DNA from: Bacillus sp. B-jedd
GTDB taxonomy: Bacteria > Bacillota > Bacilli > Bacillales > Cytobacillaceae
Length of the DNA stretch: 64,000 nt
Assembly: GCF_000821085.1 (NCBI RefSeq)
Contig: NZ_CCXR01000001.1
Coordinates: 2,501,001 to 2,565,000 of the forward strand
Direction: 5' to 3'
Part shown: positions 51,151 through 60,733 of the stretch, piece after piece
How positions within the stretch are numbered: position 1 is the stretch's first letter
How the letters are laid out: the number at the start of each line of letters is the position of its first letter
Made by a program: the position numbers and the translations under genes
Notes under the pieces: generated by a model
The model's database searches: none
What the model was told of the DNA's origin: nothing
The model's input: only the letters and a program-made list of their open reading frames with translations

Positions 51151-52146
51151 TTAGCTTGCGCCAATTTCCTCCCGCTGATTCCTTCCGGCTGGCTTCTTTA
51201 ATCCCCTGAACGAGCTCTTAATGATAAGATATTGCTCAAGTTCGTTTACCATTTGGACAAGCGCTGCCCTGGCTTCGAACTCCTCCCTCGTTTTCGGCAG
51301 CGCCATCTCTTCAAATTCCTTTTTCAAAAGCCTTAATTTATGCAGATAGATGAAAGCCGTGTTTCCTGGATGAATATTACCGCATAAATCCTCAATAAAA
51401 TCAGCCATCATTTTCCCTTGTTCGAAAGAGTGCGTCAGCGAGGCGGAAATAGGCAAAAGCCTTTCAATGATTTCAAATTGCTTTTCCCTCATTGTGAAAT
51501 AATGATAATACAAGTTTTCTTCCCGTACCAAATGGTTTTCTACATCGCGAAAGGCTAATGATTTAGCTTCATTCAGCAGCTTGGCAGTTTCGGTTATCTC
51601 CTTGCCGTCCCAATCACTCTCATTTGTCCGTAAATACTTCACTATTTCCATAAAAACTTTTCGGAAATTATCTTCAATCCTGGTACTGTACTCAAAAAGC
51701 TTGTTTTCCAGGCTGGGCATATAGAGATTCATTAACAGGGCGACGCCGATACCGACGACAATGACAACCAGCTCATTCATGAAAATCGCTTTCGAAATTT
51801 GCCCGGCTGAATAGATATGCAGAATAATGACTGAACTTGTCACTACACCATCCTTCGCCTTCAACATGACAATAGTGGGAATAAAGAAAAATAGCATTAC
51901 GCCAATAATGACCGGATGGTAGCCTAATAACTCAAAGAAGAGGGCGGAAAACGGCATCGCCAGCAGGCATGCGAGGAACCGGTCCCAGGCGGCCCTGAGT
52001 GATTTTCTTTGTGTAGGCTTGATACAGAGAATGGTCAGGATGCCTGCCGAAGCGAAATTATGGACGCCAAGCTGCTGTGCAAGAATAATCGAGGCCGCTG
52101 TTCCGACAGCTGTCTTTATGGTCCTGTATCCTATCCTGTATTTCAT
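51151..52146 (-). CDS. yqjA: YqjA, aromatic acid exporter family (ArAE/FUSC) protein
   Basis: 331 residues. N-terminal membrane domain with about five helices (AVGTAASIILAQQLGVHNF, FLACLLAMPFSALFFELLGY, VIIGVMLFFFIPTIVML, VIILHIYSAGQIS, LVVIVVGIGVALLMNLYMP) and a long C-terminal cytosolic helical domain. Matches DUF939/ArAE-like proteins (B. subtilis YqjA). Transport substrate unknown. ATG 52144-52146 follows GGAGGG by seven bases; 55 further codons upstream overlap the terminator and are not translated. Confidence 0.88.
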   Translation of the reverse strand: MKYRIGYRTIKTAVGTAASIILAQQLGVHNFASAGILTILCIKPTQRKSLRAAWDRFLACLLAMPFSALFFELLGYHPVIIGVMLFFFIPTIVMLKAKDGVVTSSVIILHIYSAGQISKAIFMNELVVIVVGIGVALLMNLYMPSLENKLFEYSTRIEDNFRKVFMEIVKYLRTNESDWDGKEITETAKLLNEAKSLAFRDVENHLVREENLYYHYFTMREKQFEIIERLLPISASLTHSFEQGKMMADFIEDLCGNIHPGNTAFIYLHKLRLLKKEFEEMALPKTREEFEARAALVQMVNELEQYLIIKSSFRGLKKPAGRNQREEIGAS

Positions 52147-52193
52147 GGAACAACCCTCCTGAAAAATGCAAGGACTCACTTGCTTATACACAA

Positions 52194-52225
52194 GAAAAAG
52201 ATGATCGTTCAGACCATCTTTTTCT
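52194..52225 (-). terminator. Terminator of the artPQM operon
   Basis: Stem AGAAAAAGATG / CATCTTTTTCT (52194-52204 and 52215-52225), T-rich end on the minus strand; 13 bp after the artM stop. Confidence 0.8.
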
Positions 52226-52237
52226 AGCATATCCCTA

Positions 52238-52960
52238 TTAGAGCATCTTTTGCAAGAATTCCTGGGCCCTTGCGCTCTTTGGTTTTGTAAAAAACTGCTC
52301 CGGACTCGCATCCTCCACTAGGACGCCCCCATCCAAAAACAGGACCCTGTCGGCAACTTCTTTCGCAAAGCCCATTTCATGGGTCACAATCGCCATGGTC
52401 ATTCCTGTATGCGCCAGTGATTTCATGACATCAAGCACTTCTTTGACCATTTCCGGATCAAGTGCCGAAGTCGGTTCGTCAAACAGCATGACGTCCGGCT
52501 TCATTGCAAGTGCCCTGGCGATAGCCACGCGCTGCTTTTGCCCACCTGACAACCTTCCTGGATACTCGGATGCCTTATCCGACAACCCGACCCTGTTCAA
52601 CAGTTCATGACCGACTTTTTCTGCTTCCGCCTTTGAAAGGCCTTTTACTTTCATCGGTGCATATGTGAGGTTCTGTAGGACCGTTTTATGGGGAAATAGG
52701 TGAAAATGCTGGAATACCATACCGACATTTTCACGGACCTTCATTATATTTGTTTTCTTATCCGTCACTTCACTCGAACCTATCCAGATTCGGCCGCTTG
52801 TTGGTACTTCAAGTAAATTCAGACAGCGGAGGAACGTGGACTTTCCAGAACCTGAAGGACCGATAATGGCAACAACCTCGCCTTCTTTAATCGTGGTTGT
52901 AATGCCTTTCAGGACCTCAAGCTTGCCAAAATTCTTCCGCAGTTCTTCAACCTTAATCAC
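52238..52960 (-). CDS. artM: Amino-acid ABC transporter ATPase
   Basis: 240 residues. Walker [10 protein letters not shown] (about 34-42), Q-loop [10 protein letters not shown], signature [15 protein letters not shown], Walker [17 protein letters not shown]-loop VTHEM. Polar-amino-acid importer type, orthologous by position to B. subtilis ArtM (YqiZ, arginine). GTG start ten bases after AAGGAGG, overlapping the permease end by 8 bp. Ends the operon. Confidence 0.94.
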   Translation of the reverse strand: MIKVEELRKNFGKLEVLKGITTTIKEGEVVAIIGPSGSGKSTFLRCLNLLEVPTSGRIWIGSSEVTDKKTNIMKVRENVGMVFQHFHLFPHKTVLQNLTYAPMKVKGLSKAEAEKVGHELLNRVGLSDKASEYPGRLSGGQKQRVAIARALAMKPDVMLFDEPTSALDPEMVKEVLDVMKSLAHTGMTMAIVTHEMGFAKEVADRVLFLDGGVLVEDASPEQFFTKPKSARAQEFLQKML

Positions 52961-53612
52961 CGCGCCTCATCCTCCTTTCGAGAAGCTTGCCAAGTAAGGT
53001 CAATGTAATGACCATCATATAATAGATGAAGCCCGCAAATAGGAGCGGTTCAAAATAGGAATAATACTCCGCGCCAACCTGGTAGGAGCGGCGCATAATA
53101 TCCAAGACCCCGATGGTCGTGACAATCGCCGATTCTTTTGTAAGCGTGATGAATTCATTCATAAGCGCCGGCAGAATATTCTTCAGTGCCTGCGGCAGGA
53201 TGATATCCCACATCATTTGCCTGTACGGAACGCCCAGCGCCGCTGCAGCTTCCGTCTGACCTTTATCTACCGCAAGAATCCCGGCCCTAATAATTTCAGA
53301 AATATAGGCGGCGGAGTTAAGCGCGAATGAAATAATTGCCGCGGCATACGGTTCAATTTGGAATCCAAGAATTTGCGGAGAACCGAAATAGATGATCATA
53401 AGCTGAAGGACGAGCGGCGTACCCCTGAATACACTTGTATAGGCGTCCGCCAGCCAGCCGAGGGGCTTAATCGAGCTAATCTTGAATAATGAAAGAATGA
53501 TGCCTAATGCAAAACCAATGACACCGGCAAAAAACACAATCCGCAGTGTCACCCATATTCCCTCTAAAATATAGGGAATCGAAGGGACAATTTGACTAAA
53601 ATCCAATCCCAT
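52953..53612 (-). CDS. artQ: Amino-acid ABC transporter permease
   Basis: 219 residues with about five membrane helices. HisM/ArtQ-type: [20 protein letters not shown] near the N-terminus, [16 protein letters not shown], the coupling loop [20 protein letters not shown] and the [20 protein letters not shown] block. It forms the channel with ArtM and is fed by ArtP. Its start is 79 bp after the artP stop, with a strong hairpin between. Confidence 0.94.
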   Translation of the reverse strand: MGLDFSQIVPSIPYILEGIWVTLRIVFFAGVIGFALGIILSLFKISSIKPLGWLADAYTSVFRGTPLVLQLMIIYFGSPQILGFQIEPYAAAIISFALNSAAYISEIIRAGILAVDKGQTEAAAALGVPYRQMMWDIILPQALKNILPALMNEFITLTKESAIVTTIGVLDIMRRSYQVGAEYYSYFEPLLFAGFIYYMMVITLTLLGKLLERRMRRGD

Positions 53613-53644
53613 TCTAAAGACCCTTCCTCTCTGTATGAACTGTA

Positions 53645-53679
53645 AAAACGTTCAGTGAGGCACGCCTACTGAACGTTTT
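53645..53679 (-). terminator. Attenuator-like hairpin between artP and artQ
   Basis: AAAACGTTCAGT (53645-53656) pairs with ACTGAACGTTTT (53668-53679), with inner AGGC/GCCT; a T run follows on the minus strand. It would let the binding protein be made in excess over the permease and ATPase by partial read-through or 3' protection. Confidence 0.75.
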
Positions 53680-53690
53680 CATGCTACTCT

Positions 53691-54479
53691 TTACTCTTCC
53701 CCGCCAAACCATTTTACTACCAGTTTTTCAAGTTCGCCATTTTCCTTCATTTTCTTCAACTCTTCGTTGAACTTTTTGGTCAGTTCACTGTTCTTTTTAA
53801 ACGCAATAGCCGATCCTGCTTCTTCCGGGTCATCGGAGATTGCGAATCCTCCAAGTTCTGTTTCCTTTTCAAGGAAACCTTTTGCAACGGTATCTTCAAT
53901 AATGATTGCATCGAACCTTCCAGATTTAAGTTCCTGGATTAAATCAGGCACCCTGTTCCGGTCTTCAATTTTGATTTTTACTTCTTTCTGGATTTCTTTA
54001 GCTTTATCATTCTGAATCGATCCAAGCTGTACTCCAACCGTTTTGCCTTCCAAATCTTCAAGCGCATTGATGCCACTGTCCTTTTTTGTAATAATCATAT
54101 GGGAAGCAGTATAATAGATATCAGTAAAATCCACGTTCTTTTTACGCTTTTCAGTTGGCGACATTCCCGCAAGCACGAGATCAGCCTGGCCCGATTTTAA
54201 AGCTTGGACAAGACCGTTGAAATCCATATCTTTCACTTTGATTTCATAACCAAGTTTTTCGCCAAGCGCTTTAGCTAAATCAACATCAAAGCCAATGATT
54301 TCATTGCTTTTTTCAGTCTCGATATACTCAAAAGGCGGATAGTCGGCAGATGTAGCCATTGTCAGGATTTTCTTTTCCCCTTCCTTGCCACCCTTGGCGT
54401 TGTCGTCCTTCGAGCCACAGGCAGAAAGGATGCCCGCCAATAAAATCGCTGTTAAAAATAAAATAATGCCCTTCTTCAT
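53691..54479 (-). CDS. artP: Amino-acid ABC transporter binding lipoprotein
   Basis: 262 residues. Lipobox LLAGILSAC (Cys21), linker, then an SBP family-3 domain: TMATSADYPPFEYIE, EIIGFDVDLAKALGEKLGY, VQALKSGQADLVLAGMSPT, YYTASHMIITKKD and VGVQLGSIQNDKAKE. Ligand probably arginine or another polar amino acid by analogy with B. subtilis ArtP (YqiX). GGAGG precedes the ATG. It is first in artPQM, with a CodY-box-like sequence just before its RBS. Confidence 0.94.
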   Translation of the reverse strand: MKKGIILFLTAILLAGILSACGSKDDNAKGGKEGEKKILTMATSADYPPFEYIETEKSNEIIGFDVDLAKALGEKLGYEIKVKDMDFNGLVQALKSGQADLVLAGMSPTEKRKKNVDFTDIYYTASHMIITKKDSGINALEDLEGKTVGVQLGSIQNDKAKEIQKEVKIKIEDRNRVPDLIQELKSGRFDAIIIEDTVAKGFLEKETELGGFAISDDPEEAGSAIAFKKNSELTKKFNEELKKMKENGELEKLVVKWFGGEE

Positions 54480-54496
54480 TGATGCTTTCCTCCTAT

Positions 54497-54511
54497 AATT
54501 TGCAGAAAATT
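54497..54511 (-). promoter_or_regulatory. CodY-box-like site before artP
   Basis: AATTTGCAGAAAATT matches the CodY consensus AATTTTCWGAAAATT at 14 of 15 positions, and lies just upstream of the artP RBS. CodY represses amino-acid transport genes when branched-chain amino acids and GTP are high. The 306-bp gap also holds a perfect 13-base palindrome ACAGTTTAACTGT (54555-54567) and very AT-rich DNA; I see no gene in it. Confidence 0.65.
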
Positions 54512-54743
54512 TAGGTTCTAGTGGATACCTACCCCATTTGCACTACGATAAATCACAGTTTAACTGTCTTTAAACTCTTAATAATTATTCACATTTATGA
54601 ATTTTAACACGTTTAGATAATTATGCAATACTATTTTAAAAAATTTATTTTTTATTTATTTCCTCTATAACGATAAAGTTCAGTAGTCCGGCCTAGTGAT
54701 TAATAACGAAACCAGCCTTGGAAATTACTATACCCAAAAACAG

Positions 54744-54773
54744 AAAAAAGCCACTCACGCGGACGTGAATGGC
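54744..54773 (-). terminator. brxB terminator
   Basis: GCCACTCACG (54750-54759) pairs with CGTGAATGGC (54764-54773) with one mismatch, followed on the minus strand by TTTTTTCTG. Confidence 0.85.
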
Positions 54774-54785
54774 TGGTAAAATCGA

Positions 54786-55223
54786 TTAGAATTCTTCACA
54801 ATACTTATCAAATGTCTGCTGGAGCTTCTGTACAACGGACATCGGGTCGAAGCCTTCGATGTCATGGCGCTCAATCATCGCGCAGATTTCGCCGTCTTTC
54901 AGTAATGCGAACGAAGGGGAAGATGGCGGATATCCCGTAAAATAGCCTCTCGCTCTTTCGGTTGCTTCCTTATCTTGGCCAGCAAAAACCGTGACCAAGT
55001 TATCCGGCCGCTTATCATAATGAATGGCGTGCGCTGCGGCAGGCCTCGCAACTCCGCCGGCACAGCCGCACACAGAATTGATCATGACAAGGGTTGTTCC
55101 TTCCCTCTTAAGCGCGCCATCAACTTCTTCCGGAGTTTTCAATTCAGTATACCCCGCTGAAGCAATTTCCTGCCGAGCCTGGCGGACAACATCATTCATA
55201 AATAAATTAAAATCCATATTCAA
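54786..55223 (-). CDS. brxB: Bacilliredoxin BrxB (YqiW)
   Basis: 145 residues, exactly the B. subtilis length. Removes bacillithiol from S-bacillithiolated proteins. Active-site Cys-Gly-Cys in [20 protein letters not shown] (about 52-54), then [19 protein letters not shown] and [17 protein letters not shown] 55221-55223 lies eight bases after GGAG and gives [20 protein letters not shown] as remembered; the open frame further upstream lacks an RBS. Single-gene unit. Confidence 0.95.
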   Translation of the reverse strand: MNMDFNLFMNDVVRQARQEIASAGYTELKTPEEVDGALKREGTTLVMINSVCGCAGGVARPAAAHAIHYDKRPDNLVTVFAGQDKEATERARGYFTGYPPSSPSFALLKDGEICAMIERHDIEGFDPMSVVQKLQQTFDKYCEEF

Positions 55224-55393
55224 TGGAATCACTCCCTGTTTTTCCTGAAATACAAAATCTATTACTATCATACAGCGCAAACGCAATGTTTTCAATTAAA
55301 GAGAAATTTCTCGCTGGAAATGTTTAGCTCGTACCCACACGGGGAAAGGTAGAACTACAGCTAGATCCATACCCCTAAACTCCCTAATTTTTT

Positions 55394-55425
55394 GGATAGC
55401 ATCTTGGATGCTATCCGCTTTTTTT
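55394..55425 (+). terminator. Orphan plus-strand terminator
   Basis: Perfect 10-bp stem GGATAGCATC (55394-55403) / GATGCTATCC (55407-55416), then GC and TTTTTTT. No plus-strand gene precedes it: brxB and meaB both run the other way. In the 305-bp gap 55224-55528 I find no coding frame with an RBS, so a small RNA ending here is possible. Confidence 0.75.
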
Positions 55426-55481
55426 CTCTCAGGAACTTTTTAATGGAACGTATGCAAGTCTAAACAATGCGATGCATGAAT

Positions 55482-55509
55482 AAAAAAGGAGCGGATAGAC
55501 ATCCTCTCC
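55482..55509 (-). terminator. Terminator of the mutA-mutB-meaB operon
   Basis: GGAGCGGAT (55488-55496) pairs with ATCCTCTCC (55501-55509) with one mismatch, followed on the minus strand by TTTTTT. Confidence 0.7.
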
Positions 55510-55528
55510 TCTTTCTCCAAAAGCATGG

Positions 55529-56563
55529 TTATTGCTTATAAAAAGCCTCAAATAACTCATCCGCCGCGCCAGCCGCCGTCTTCGCGCCATTTAAGACGTC
55601 ATTTTCGATTTGGGGCAGCAGCTTCTTTACGCCTTCATTCTGATAAAAACTATAATGAAGGTGATCGGATATGACCGAATGCAGCCAATTCCGCAGCTGG
55701 CCGTTGCGCCGTTCGCCAAACACCCCCGAGGCTTCCACTGTCCTCCTGAAATCCTCCACAACGCGCCAAACATCCCGAATGCTTTTACCAGTGATGGCTG
55801 AACAAGCCATCGCCTTCGTTTCCCAGCCCGGTGTCGCTCGCTGCAAAAAATGGAGGATTCGTCTGTATTCAAGACAAGTTTTATCAGCCAGCGGCTCGTT
55901 TGCGCCGTCTGCTTTATTCACGATAATCGCGTCAGCGAGCTCCATGATTCCCTTTTTCATCCCCTGTAGTTCATCCCCGGCCCCTGTAAGTACGAGCAGC
56001 ATAAAGAAATCAACCATTTCCCTTACAGCCACTTCACTTTGGCCCACTCCGACCGTCTCGATGAGAATGATGTCAAATCCAGCTACTTCGCACAAAAGCA
56101 ATGATTCCCTTGTCTTCCTGTGCACTCCGCCAAGTTTTCCCCCGGAGGGAGAGGGCCTAATGAATGCAGCCGGCCTTCGGGACAGGCTTTCCATCCTCGT
56201 TTTATCACCGAGTATGCTGCCGCCGCTGACAGTAGAACTCGGATCGACCGCAAGGACAGCAACCTTATGGCCTATATCACATAGGTAGGAGCCAAACGCT
56301 TCAATGAACGTACTCTTTCCTGCGCCAGGAACGCCTGTTATTCCAATGCGGATCGATTTGCCGTTGTATGGAAGCAATTTTTGTAAAAGAGCCTGCGCCT
56401 CCCTGAAGTGGTGTGCTGCATTGCTTTCCACTAGAGTGATTCCCCGGGCTAGCGCACTTCTGTCTCCCTTTAAAATACCCTCGGCCAGCTCATCAATCCG
56501 CAAACCGGCATTACTTTTTTTCCTGAACTGCTTTTTCTGGCCCATTCTTCCATCGAATCCCAT
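55529..56563 (-). CDS. meaB: Methylmalonyl-CoA mutase-associated GTPase MeaB
   Basis: 344 residues. G3E-type GTPase: P-loop ITGVPGAGKSTFIEAFG (about 75-85), VLAVDPSSTVSGGSILGDKT with the Mg site and switch residues, LIETVGVGQSEVAV and the base motif IIVNKADGANEP. It protects and gates cofactor loading of methylmalonyl-CoA mutase. ATG 56561-56563 overlaps the mutB TGA by one base, so the two are translationally coupled. Remembered family names are MeaB, ArgK and YgfD. Confidence 0.93.
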   Translation of the reverse strand: MGFDGRMGQKKQFRKKSNAGLRIDELAEGILKGDRSALARGITLVESNAAHHFREAQALLQKLLPYNGKSIRIGITGVPGAGKSTFIEAFGSYLCDIGHKVAVLAVDPSSTVSGGSILGDKTRMESLSRRPAAFIRPSPSGGKLGGVHRKTRESLLLCEVAGFDIILIETVGVGQSEVAVREMVDFFMLLVLTGAGDELQGMKKGIMELADAIIVNKADGANEPLADKTCLEYRRILHFLQRATPGWETKAMACSAITGKSIRDVWRVVEDFRRTVEASGVFGERRNGQLRNWLHSVISDHLHYSFYQNEGVKKLLPQIENDVLNGAKTAAGAADELFEAFYKQ

Positions 56564-58755
56564 CAAAGCTCAACTTCCTCATAGCCAAGAGCTTCATAAA
56601 TAGCCTTGATGACTTTTTGTGCGGCGACAGGTATGACAGTGCCAGGCCCAAAAATAGCGGCGGCTCCATGATCGTATAAATATTGATAATCCTGGGCAGG
56701 AATGACTCCGCCAACAATAATTAAAATATCGGGCCGCCCAAGCTTTTTCAATTCCGCTGCCAGCTCTGGAAGAAGGGTTTTATGTCCGGCCGCAAGCGAA
56801 CTGAATCCAACAGCATGTACATCATTTTCGACAGCCTGCATCGCCGTCTCGGCCGGGGTCTGGAACAGCGGTCCAATATCGACATCAAAGCCTAAATCAG
56901 CGAAAGCGGTCGAGATGACTTTTGCCCCGCGGTCATGTCCGTCCTGCCCCATTTTCGCTATCAAGATCCTTGGCCTTCTTCCTTCATTTTCAAGGAATCC
57001 ATCGGTCATTTCCTTCACGTTTGCGATTTCCTCTTCATTCGAGAAAGAAGAGCTATATACTCCGCTAACTGAGCGGATGGCCGCGCGATGGCGGCCTGCC
57101 GCCTTTTCAACCGCACTTGATATTTCTCCGAGTGTGGCGCGCGCCCGCGCCGCTTCAACGGCAAATTCGAGAAGGTTTCCTTCCCCGCTTCGGGCAGCTT
57201 CCTCAAGATGGGCAAGCGTTTTTTCCACAGCCTCAGCGTCCCGGCCAGCCTTTAATTCTTCCAACCTTGCAATCTGTTTATTCCTGACCGCAGTGTTGTC
57301 TATATCCAATATTTCCAATGGCTCTTCGGATTCAGTTTTATATTTATTTACTCCAACAATGACTTCCTTGCCCGAATCAATTCGCGCCTGTCTGCGGGCG
57401 GCCGCTTCTTCAATTTTCATCTTTGGCAGCCCCGTTTCTATTGCTTTGGCCATCCCGCCAAGTTCTTCGATTTCTTTAATATGTTCACTAGCCCGTTTAA
57501 TGAGTTCGCCGGTTAGGGCTTCTACATAATAGGAGCCCGCCCACGGATCAATCGTTTTCGTAATCCCCGTTTCCTCTTGAAGGTAAAGCTGGGTGTTCCG
57601 GGCGATCCGCGCCGAAAAATCGGTTGGAAGCGCGATGGCTTCATCGAGAGCGTTCGTATGGAGTGATTGGGTATGCCCCATCACAGCCGCATGGGCTTCA
57701 ACTAGCGTGCGCATGACATTGTTGAAAGGGTCCTGCTCTGTGAGGCTCCATCCGGATGTCTGTGAGTGTGTTCTTAGTGCAAGAGATTTTTCATTTTTCG
57801 GATTGAAGCTTTTCATCATTTTTGCCCAAAGGAATCTGGCAGCCCGCATTTTCGCCACTTCCATAAAATAATTCATCCCTATGCCCCAGAAAAAACTCAG
57901 CCTTGGCGCGAATGAATCAATATCAATGCCCGCCTTCAATCCTGTCCTGACATATTCAAAGCCATCCGCTAGTGTATAGGCAAGCTCAATATCAGCAGGT
58001 GCGCCGGCTTCCTGCATATGATAGCCGGAAATGGAGATGGAATTGAATTTCGGCATATACTTTGATGTATAGCTGAAAATATCAGCGATGATTTTCATCG
58101 ACATCTCCGGAGGATAAATATACGTATTGCGGACCATATATTCTTTCAAAATATCATTTTGGATCGTTCCCGACAGCTGTTTCCTGCTGACGCCCTGTTC
58201 CTCCGCAGTGACAATAAAAAAAGCGAGAATCGGAAGGACCGCTCCGTTCATTGTCATTGATACGGACATCTGATCGAGCGGAATCCCATCAAAGAGGATT
58301 TTCATATCAACGATTGAATCAATGGCGACCCCCGCTTTGCCAACGTCCCCAATGACACGCGGATGGTCGGAATCATACCCACGGTGGGTTGCCAGGTCAA
58401 AAGCAACAGACAATCCTTTCTGTCCCATCGCCAAATTCCTACGATAAAATGCGTTGCTTTCCTCAGCGGTTGAAAAACCCGCATATTGGCGCACAGTCCA
58501 GGGCCTGTTCACATACATCGTCGGATAAGGTCCGCGTGTAAATGGAGGAAGGCCTGGTTTGTCATCGAGATGCTCTAGTCCTTCTGTGTCCATTTCCCCA
58601 TATACAGGTTTGAGCATAATCCCTTCATTTGTCTCATAAAGAAGATCATCAATTTTTTTGCCGGTGAGCTCTTCAATCCGGCATTTCAGCTTATCTGCGC
58701 CGTCATGACTGGCGGAGCCAAAAAGAGAAGCATTTTGAAAGTCAGGCTTTTTCAT
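56563..58755 (-). CDS. mutB: Methylmalonyl-CoA mutase large subunit
   Basis: 730 residues. (R)-methylmalonyl-CoA to succinyl-CoA with adenosylcobalamin. TIM-barrel substrate domain ([57 protein letters not shown]) and a C-terminal B12 domain with the base-off motif [16 protein letters not shown] (DxHxxG) and [17 protein letters not shown] 58753-58755 (or TTG just before it, better spaced from GGAGG) overlaps the end of mutA by 14 bp. Confidence 0.95.
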   Translation of the reverse strand: MKKPDFQNASLFGSASHDGADKLKCRIEELTGKKIDDLLYETNEGIMLKPVYGEMDTEGLEHLDDKPGLPPFTRGPYPTMYVNRPWTVRQYAGFSTAEESNAFYRRNLAMGQKGLSVAFDLATHRGYDSDHPRVIGDVGKAGVAIDSIVDMKILFDGIPLDQMSVSMTMNGAVLPILAFFIVTAEEQGVSRKQLSGTIQNDILKEYMVRNTYIYPPEMSMKIIADIFSYTSKYMPKFNSISISGYHMQEAGAPADIELAYTLADGFEYVRTGLKAGIDIDSFAPRLSFFWGIGMNYFMEVAKMRAARFLWAKMMKSFNPKNEKSLALRTHSQTSGWSLTEQDPFNNVMRTLVEAHAAVMGHTQSLHTNALDEAIALPTDFSARIARNTQLYLQEETGITKTIDPWAGSYYVEALTGELIKRASEHIKEIEELGGMAKAIETGLPKMKIEEAAARRQARIDSGKEVIVGVNKYKTESEEPLEILDIDNTAVRNKQIARLEELKAGRDAEAVEKTLAHLEEAARSGEGNLLEFAVEAARARATLGEISSAVEKAAGRHRAAIRSVSGVYSSSFSNEEEIANVKEMTDGFLENEGRRPRILIAKMGQDGHDRGAKVISTAFADLGFDVDIGPLFQTPAETAMQAVENDVHAVGFSSLAAGHKTLLPELAAELKKLGRPDILIIVGGVIPAQDYQYLYDHGAAAIFGPGTVIPVAAQKVIKAIYEALGYEEVEL

Positions 58756-60562
58756 CAATTCCCGCAGCCTCCATTTCCCCAAGCAAAAAATCCAGGAACT
58801 CGTAGCAATTGCTTTTCAGATGAATAAATTGCTTTATGCCGGCGCTAAGCCACTCTTCCTTATTCTCCGGCAGCCCGGCCAGATAAAAAGAGTAATCTGG
58901 AAAACTCTGCTTTAATTTACTAAGCAGTTCAAACCCAGTTTCCTTATACCTTTCATCATTGGAGCAAAGGCAAAATCGGCTCAGCCCGGTTTTCACAATA
59001 AAATTCTCTGCTTCACCGATAGAAAATATTTCCCCGCTTCTTACTGCGCGAATACCGCCGGGAGCCAGAAAGCCATCGATGAAATCAGCACGCTGCTTAC
59101 TTTCCTTCGGACTTCCGAGGCAGATTAGCCCCATGGCCGTCTTTTGGCCGGCATCTTCCAGCATTGCCGCTCTAGAACGAAGCGCCTCAAATGGAACGGA
59201 AAGCCTTGTCTGCTCCACCGCATCCCCTTGAGCTAATTTAGAACCGCTAGGCATTTTTATTTCATTGGAAAGATTGGCGTAAAAATTAGTGCCAACAATA
59301 CTTTGTTTTCTTGATTTAATATCAGACATTCTCATTTCCAGGGTGGATGCAATCTCTTTTTGGAGCCAGCCGGATTCGAGTGTACTTTGAATTCCGCCTA
59401 AGGAATCAATTTTGCCAAAAAGTTCCCATGCCTTTTCAGCCAATTGTTCGGTAAGATTTTCAATGAACCAGGAACCGCCGGCTGGGTCGGCGACTTTATC
59501 AAGTTGTGATTCTTCCTTGAGAATCAGTTGGATATTCCGGGCGATTCTTTCAGAAAAAGGCGAAACGCCTTCGAGGCTGTTAAAAGGCTCAACATGTAAG
59601 TAATCAACTCCGCCCAGCACAGCAGCAAATGCCTCACTTCCGGATCTCAAAAGATTCACGTGTGGATCAGCCAACGTGAGTGTAAACTTTGACGTTTCCG
59701 CCGCCATGACCATGCCCCGGGACGTTTGGTCCGCGCCGTACAGTTCTCCGATTCTGTTCCAGATCAGCCGAGCCGCCCGAAGCTTGGCAATTTCCATATA
59801 AAAGTTCCCGCCAACGGCAAATTTGAAAACCATTTTACCGAAAATTTCGTTGAGCTCCATTCCAGCTTGACGAAGCTGTTCAATATAAAATACTCCCCCT
59901 GCCGCCGCGGCAGCCAATTCCTGTACCGCGTTCGCTCCGCCATTGTGGTAGATGCACGTATCGACCATTACAGTGCGCAGAACGGGATGTTTTTTTGAAA
60001 AAGCCGAAATGATTTCTCCCCATTTCCGCAAGTCTGCCTTAAAGTCTCCCTTCAATGCCATTTGGGAGACAGGATCGGAAGAGATATATCCTTTCAATTT
60101 GGCCGTCCCGATTTTTGCTTCAAGTGAGTTCATGAACTCTTCCTGAAATTTTCCGGCATTGACGGCAAACGTCCAGTCCTCCGCAAAAGCTGCCGCGGCG
60201 CTGGCTGCAGCCGATATTTCCTCCTCAAGTTCAAAAGAAATGGCTGTCTGGCCTTTAGTAAAACTATCGGCGATCTTCACAGCCAAGTCGTCCACGTTGT
60301 TCCAGTGAATTAACTGAGCAACCCGCCAAGCTTGGCCTTGATAGCCACGCGGATTCGTTCCCCGTCGTAAATCCGGGCTTCCTGGCCAGCCTGCATCTTT
60401 GGCATCCTCTTTAGAATAAAGCGGTTTCAATTCTATCGATTCGTATGTAGTGCTAGTCAGGGTATCAATTGACTTGCCTTTCAATGTTTGCTCAGCTTTT
60501 TCTTTCCAGTCTTCCATTGTTTTGCCTGGAAACCGGTAAGCCATGATTTGGTCTATTCCCAT
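58742..60562 (-). CDS. mutA: Methylmalonyl-CoA mutase small subunit
   Basis: 606 residues. Paralogue of MutB with a degenerate barrel ([60 protein letters not shown]) and a C-terminal flavodoxin-like domain ([18 protein letters not shown]) that lacks DxHxxG, as expected for the non-catalytic subunit. It dimerises with MutB. ATG 60560-60562 follows GGGGA by eight bases. Its own promoter lies upstream, so it need not depend on bfmBB read-through. Confidence 0.93.
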   Translation of the reverse strand: MGIDQIMAYRFPGKTMEDWKEKAEQTLKGKSIDTLTSTTYESIELKPLYSKEDAKDAGWPGSPDLRRGTNPRGYQGQAWRVAQLIHWNNVDDLAVKIADSFTKGQTAISFELEEEISAAASAAAAFAEDWTFAVNAGKFQEEFMNSLEAKIGTAKLKGYISSDPVSQMALKGDFKADLRKWGEIISAFSKKHPVLRTVMVDTCIYHNGGANAVQELAAAAAGGVFYIEQLRQAGMELNEIFGKMVFKFAVGGNFYMEIAKLRAARLIWNRIGELYGADQTSRGMVMAAETSKFTLTLADPHVNLLRSGSEAFAAVLGGVDYLHVEPFNSLEGVSPFSERIARNIQLILKEESQLDKVADPAGGSWFIENLTEQLAEKAWELFGKIDSLGGIQSTLESGWLQKEIASTLEMRMSDIKSRKQSIVGTNFYANLSNEIKMPSGSKLAQGDAVEQTRLSVPFEALRSRAAMLEDAGQKTAMGLICLGSPKESKQRADFIDGFLAPGGIRAVRSGEIFSIGEAENFIVKTGLSRFCLCSNDERYKETGFELLSKLKQSFPDYSFYLAGLPENKEEWLSAGIKQFIHLKSNCYEFLDFLLGEMEAAGIDEKA

Positions 60563-60648
60563 TGTTTCCGTCCCCAGAATGGAGACAGTCCCCCCTTTCG
60601 CTTAGACATCTTGAAAACATGACATGAAAATAAAAATTCGCTGCCTTT

Positions 60649-60725
60649 ATTGTAGTACAGCCCCAACAGTGAGGCAACGAGGAAGCAAGATTGAGCAATG
60701 CCCGCCTCCATCAGGAAGCGGGCAT
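60649..60725 (-). promoter_or_regulatory. mutA promoter and the hairpin after bfmBB
   Basis: On the minus strand TTGCCT (60672-60677), 17-bp spacer, TACAAT (60649-60654): sigma-A type. Just upstream an 8-bp stem ATGCCCGC / GCGGGCAT (60698-60705 and 60718-60725) follows the bfmBB stop but lacks a T run, so termination may be weak. The 171-bp gap holds no gene. Confidence 0.65.
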
Positions 60726-60733
60726 GTTGTTGG

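Noticed and set aside
54587..54602. Possible ArgR box upstream of artP (ATTCA-N6-TGAAT)
   Set aside because: ArgR boxes have TGAAT then ATTCA; the half-sites here are in the opposite order, so I do not call it.
60698..60725. Hairpin after bfmBB as a full terminator
   Set aside because: Stem is good but no T run follows; I treat it as weak or structural only.
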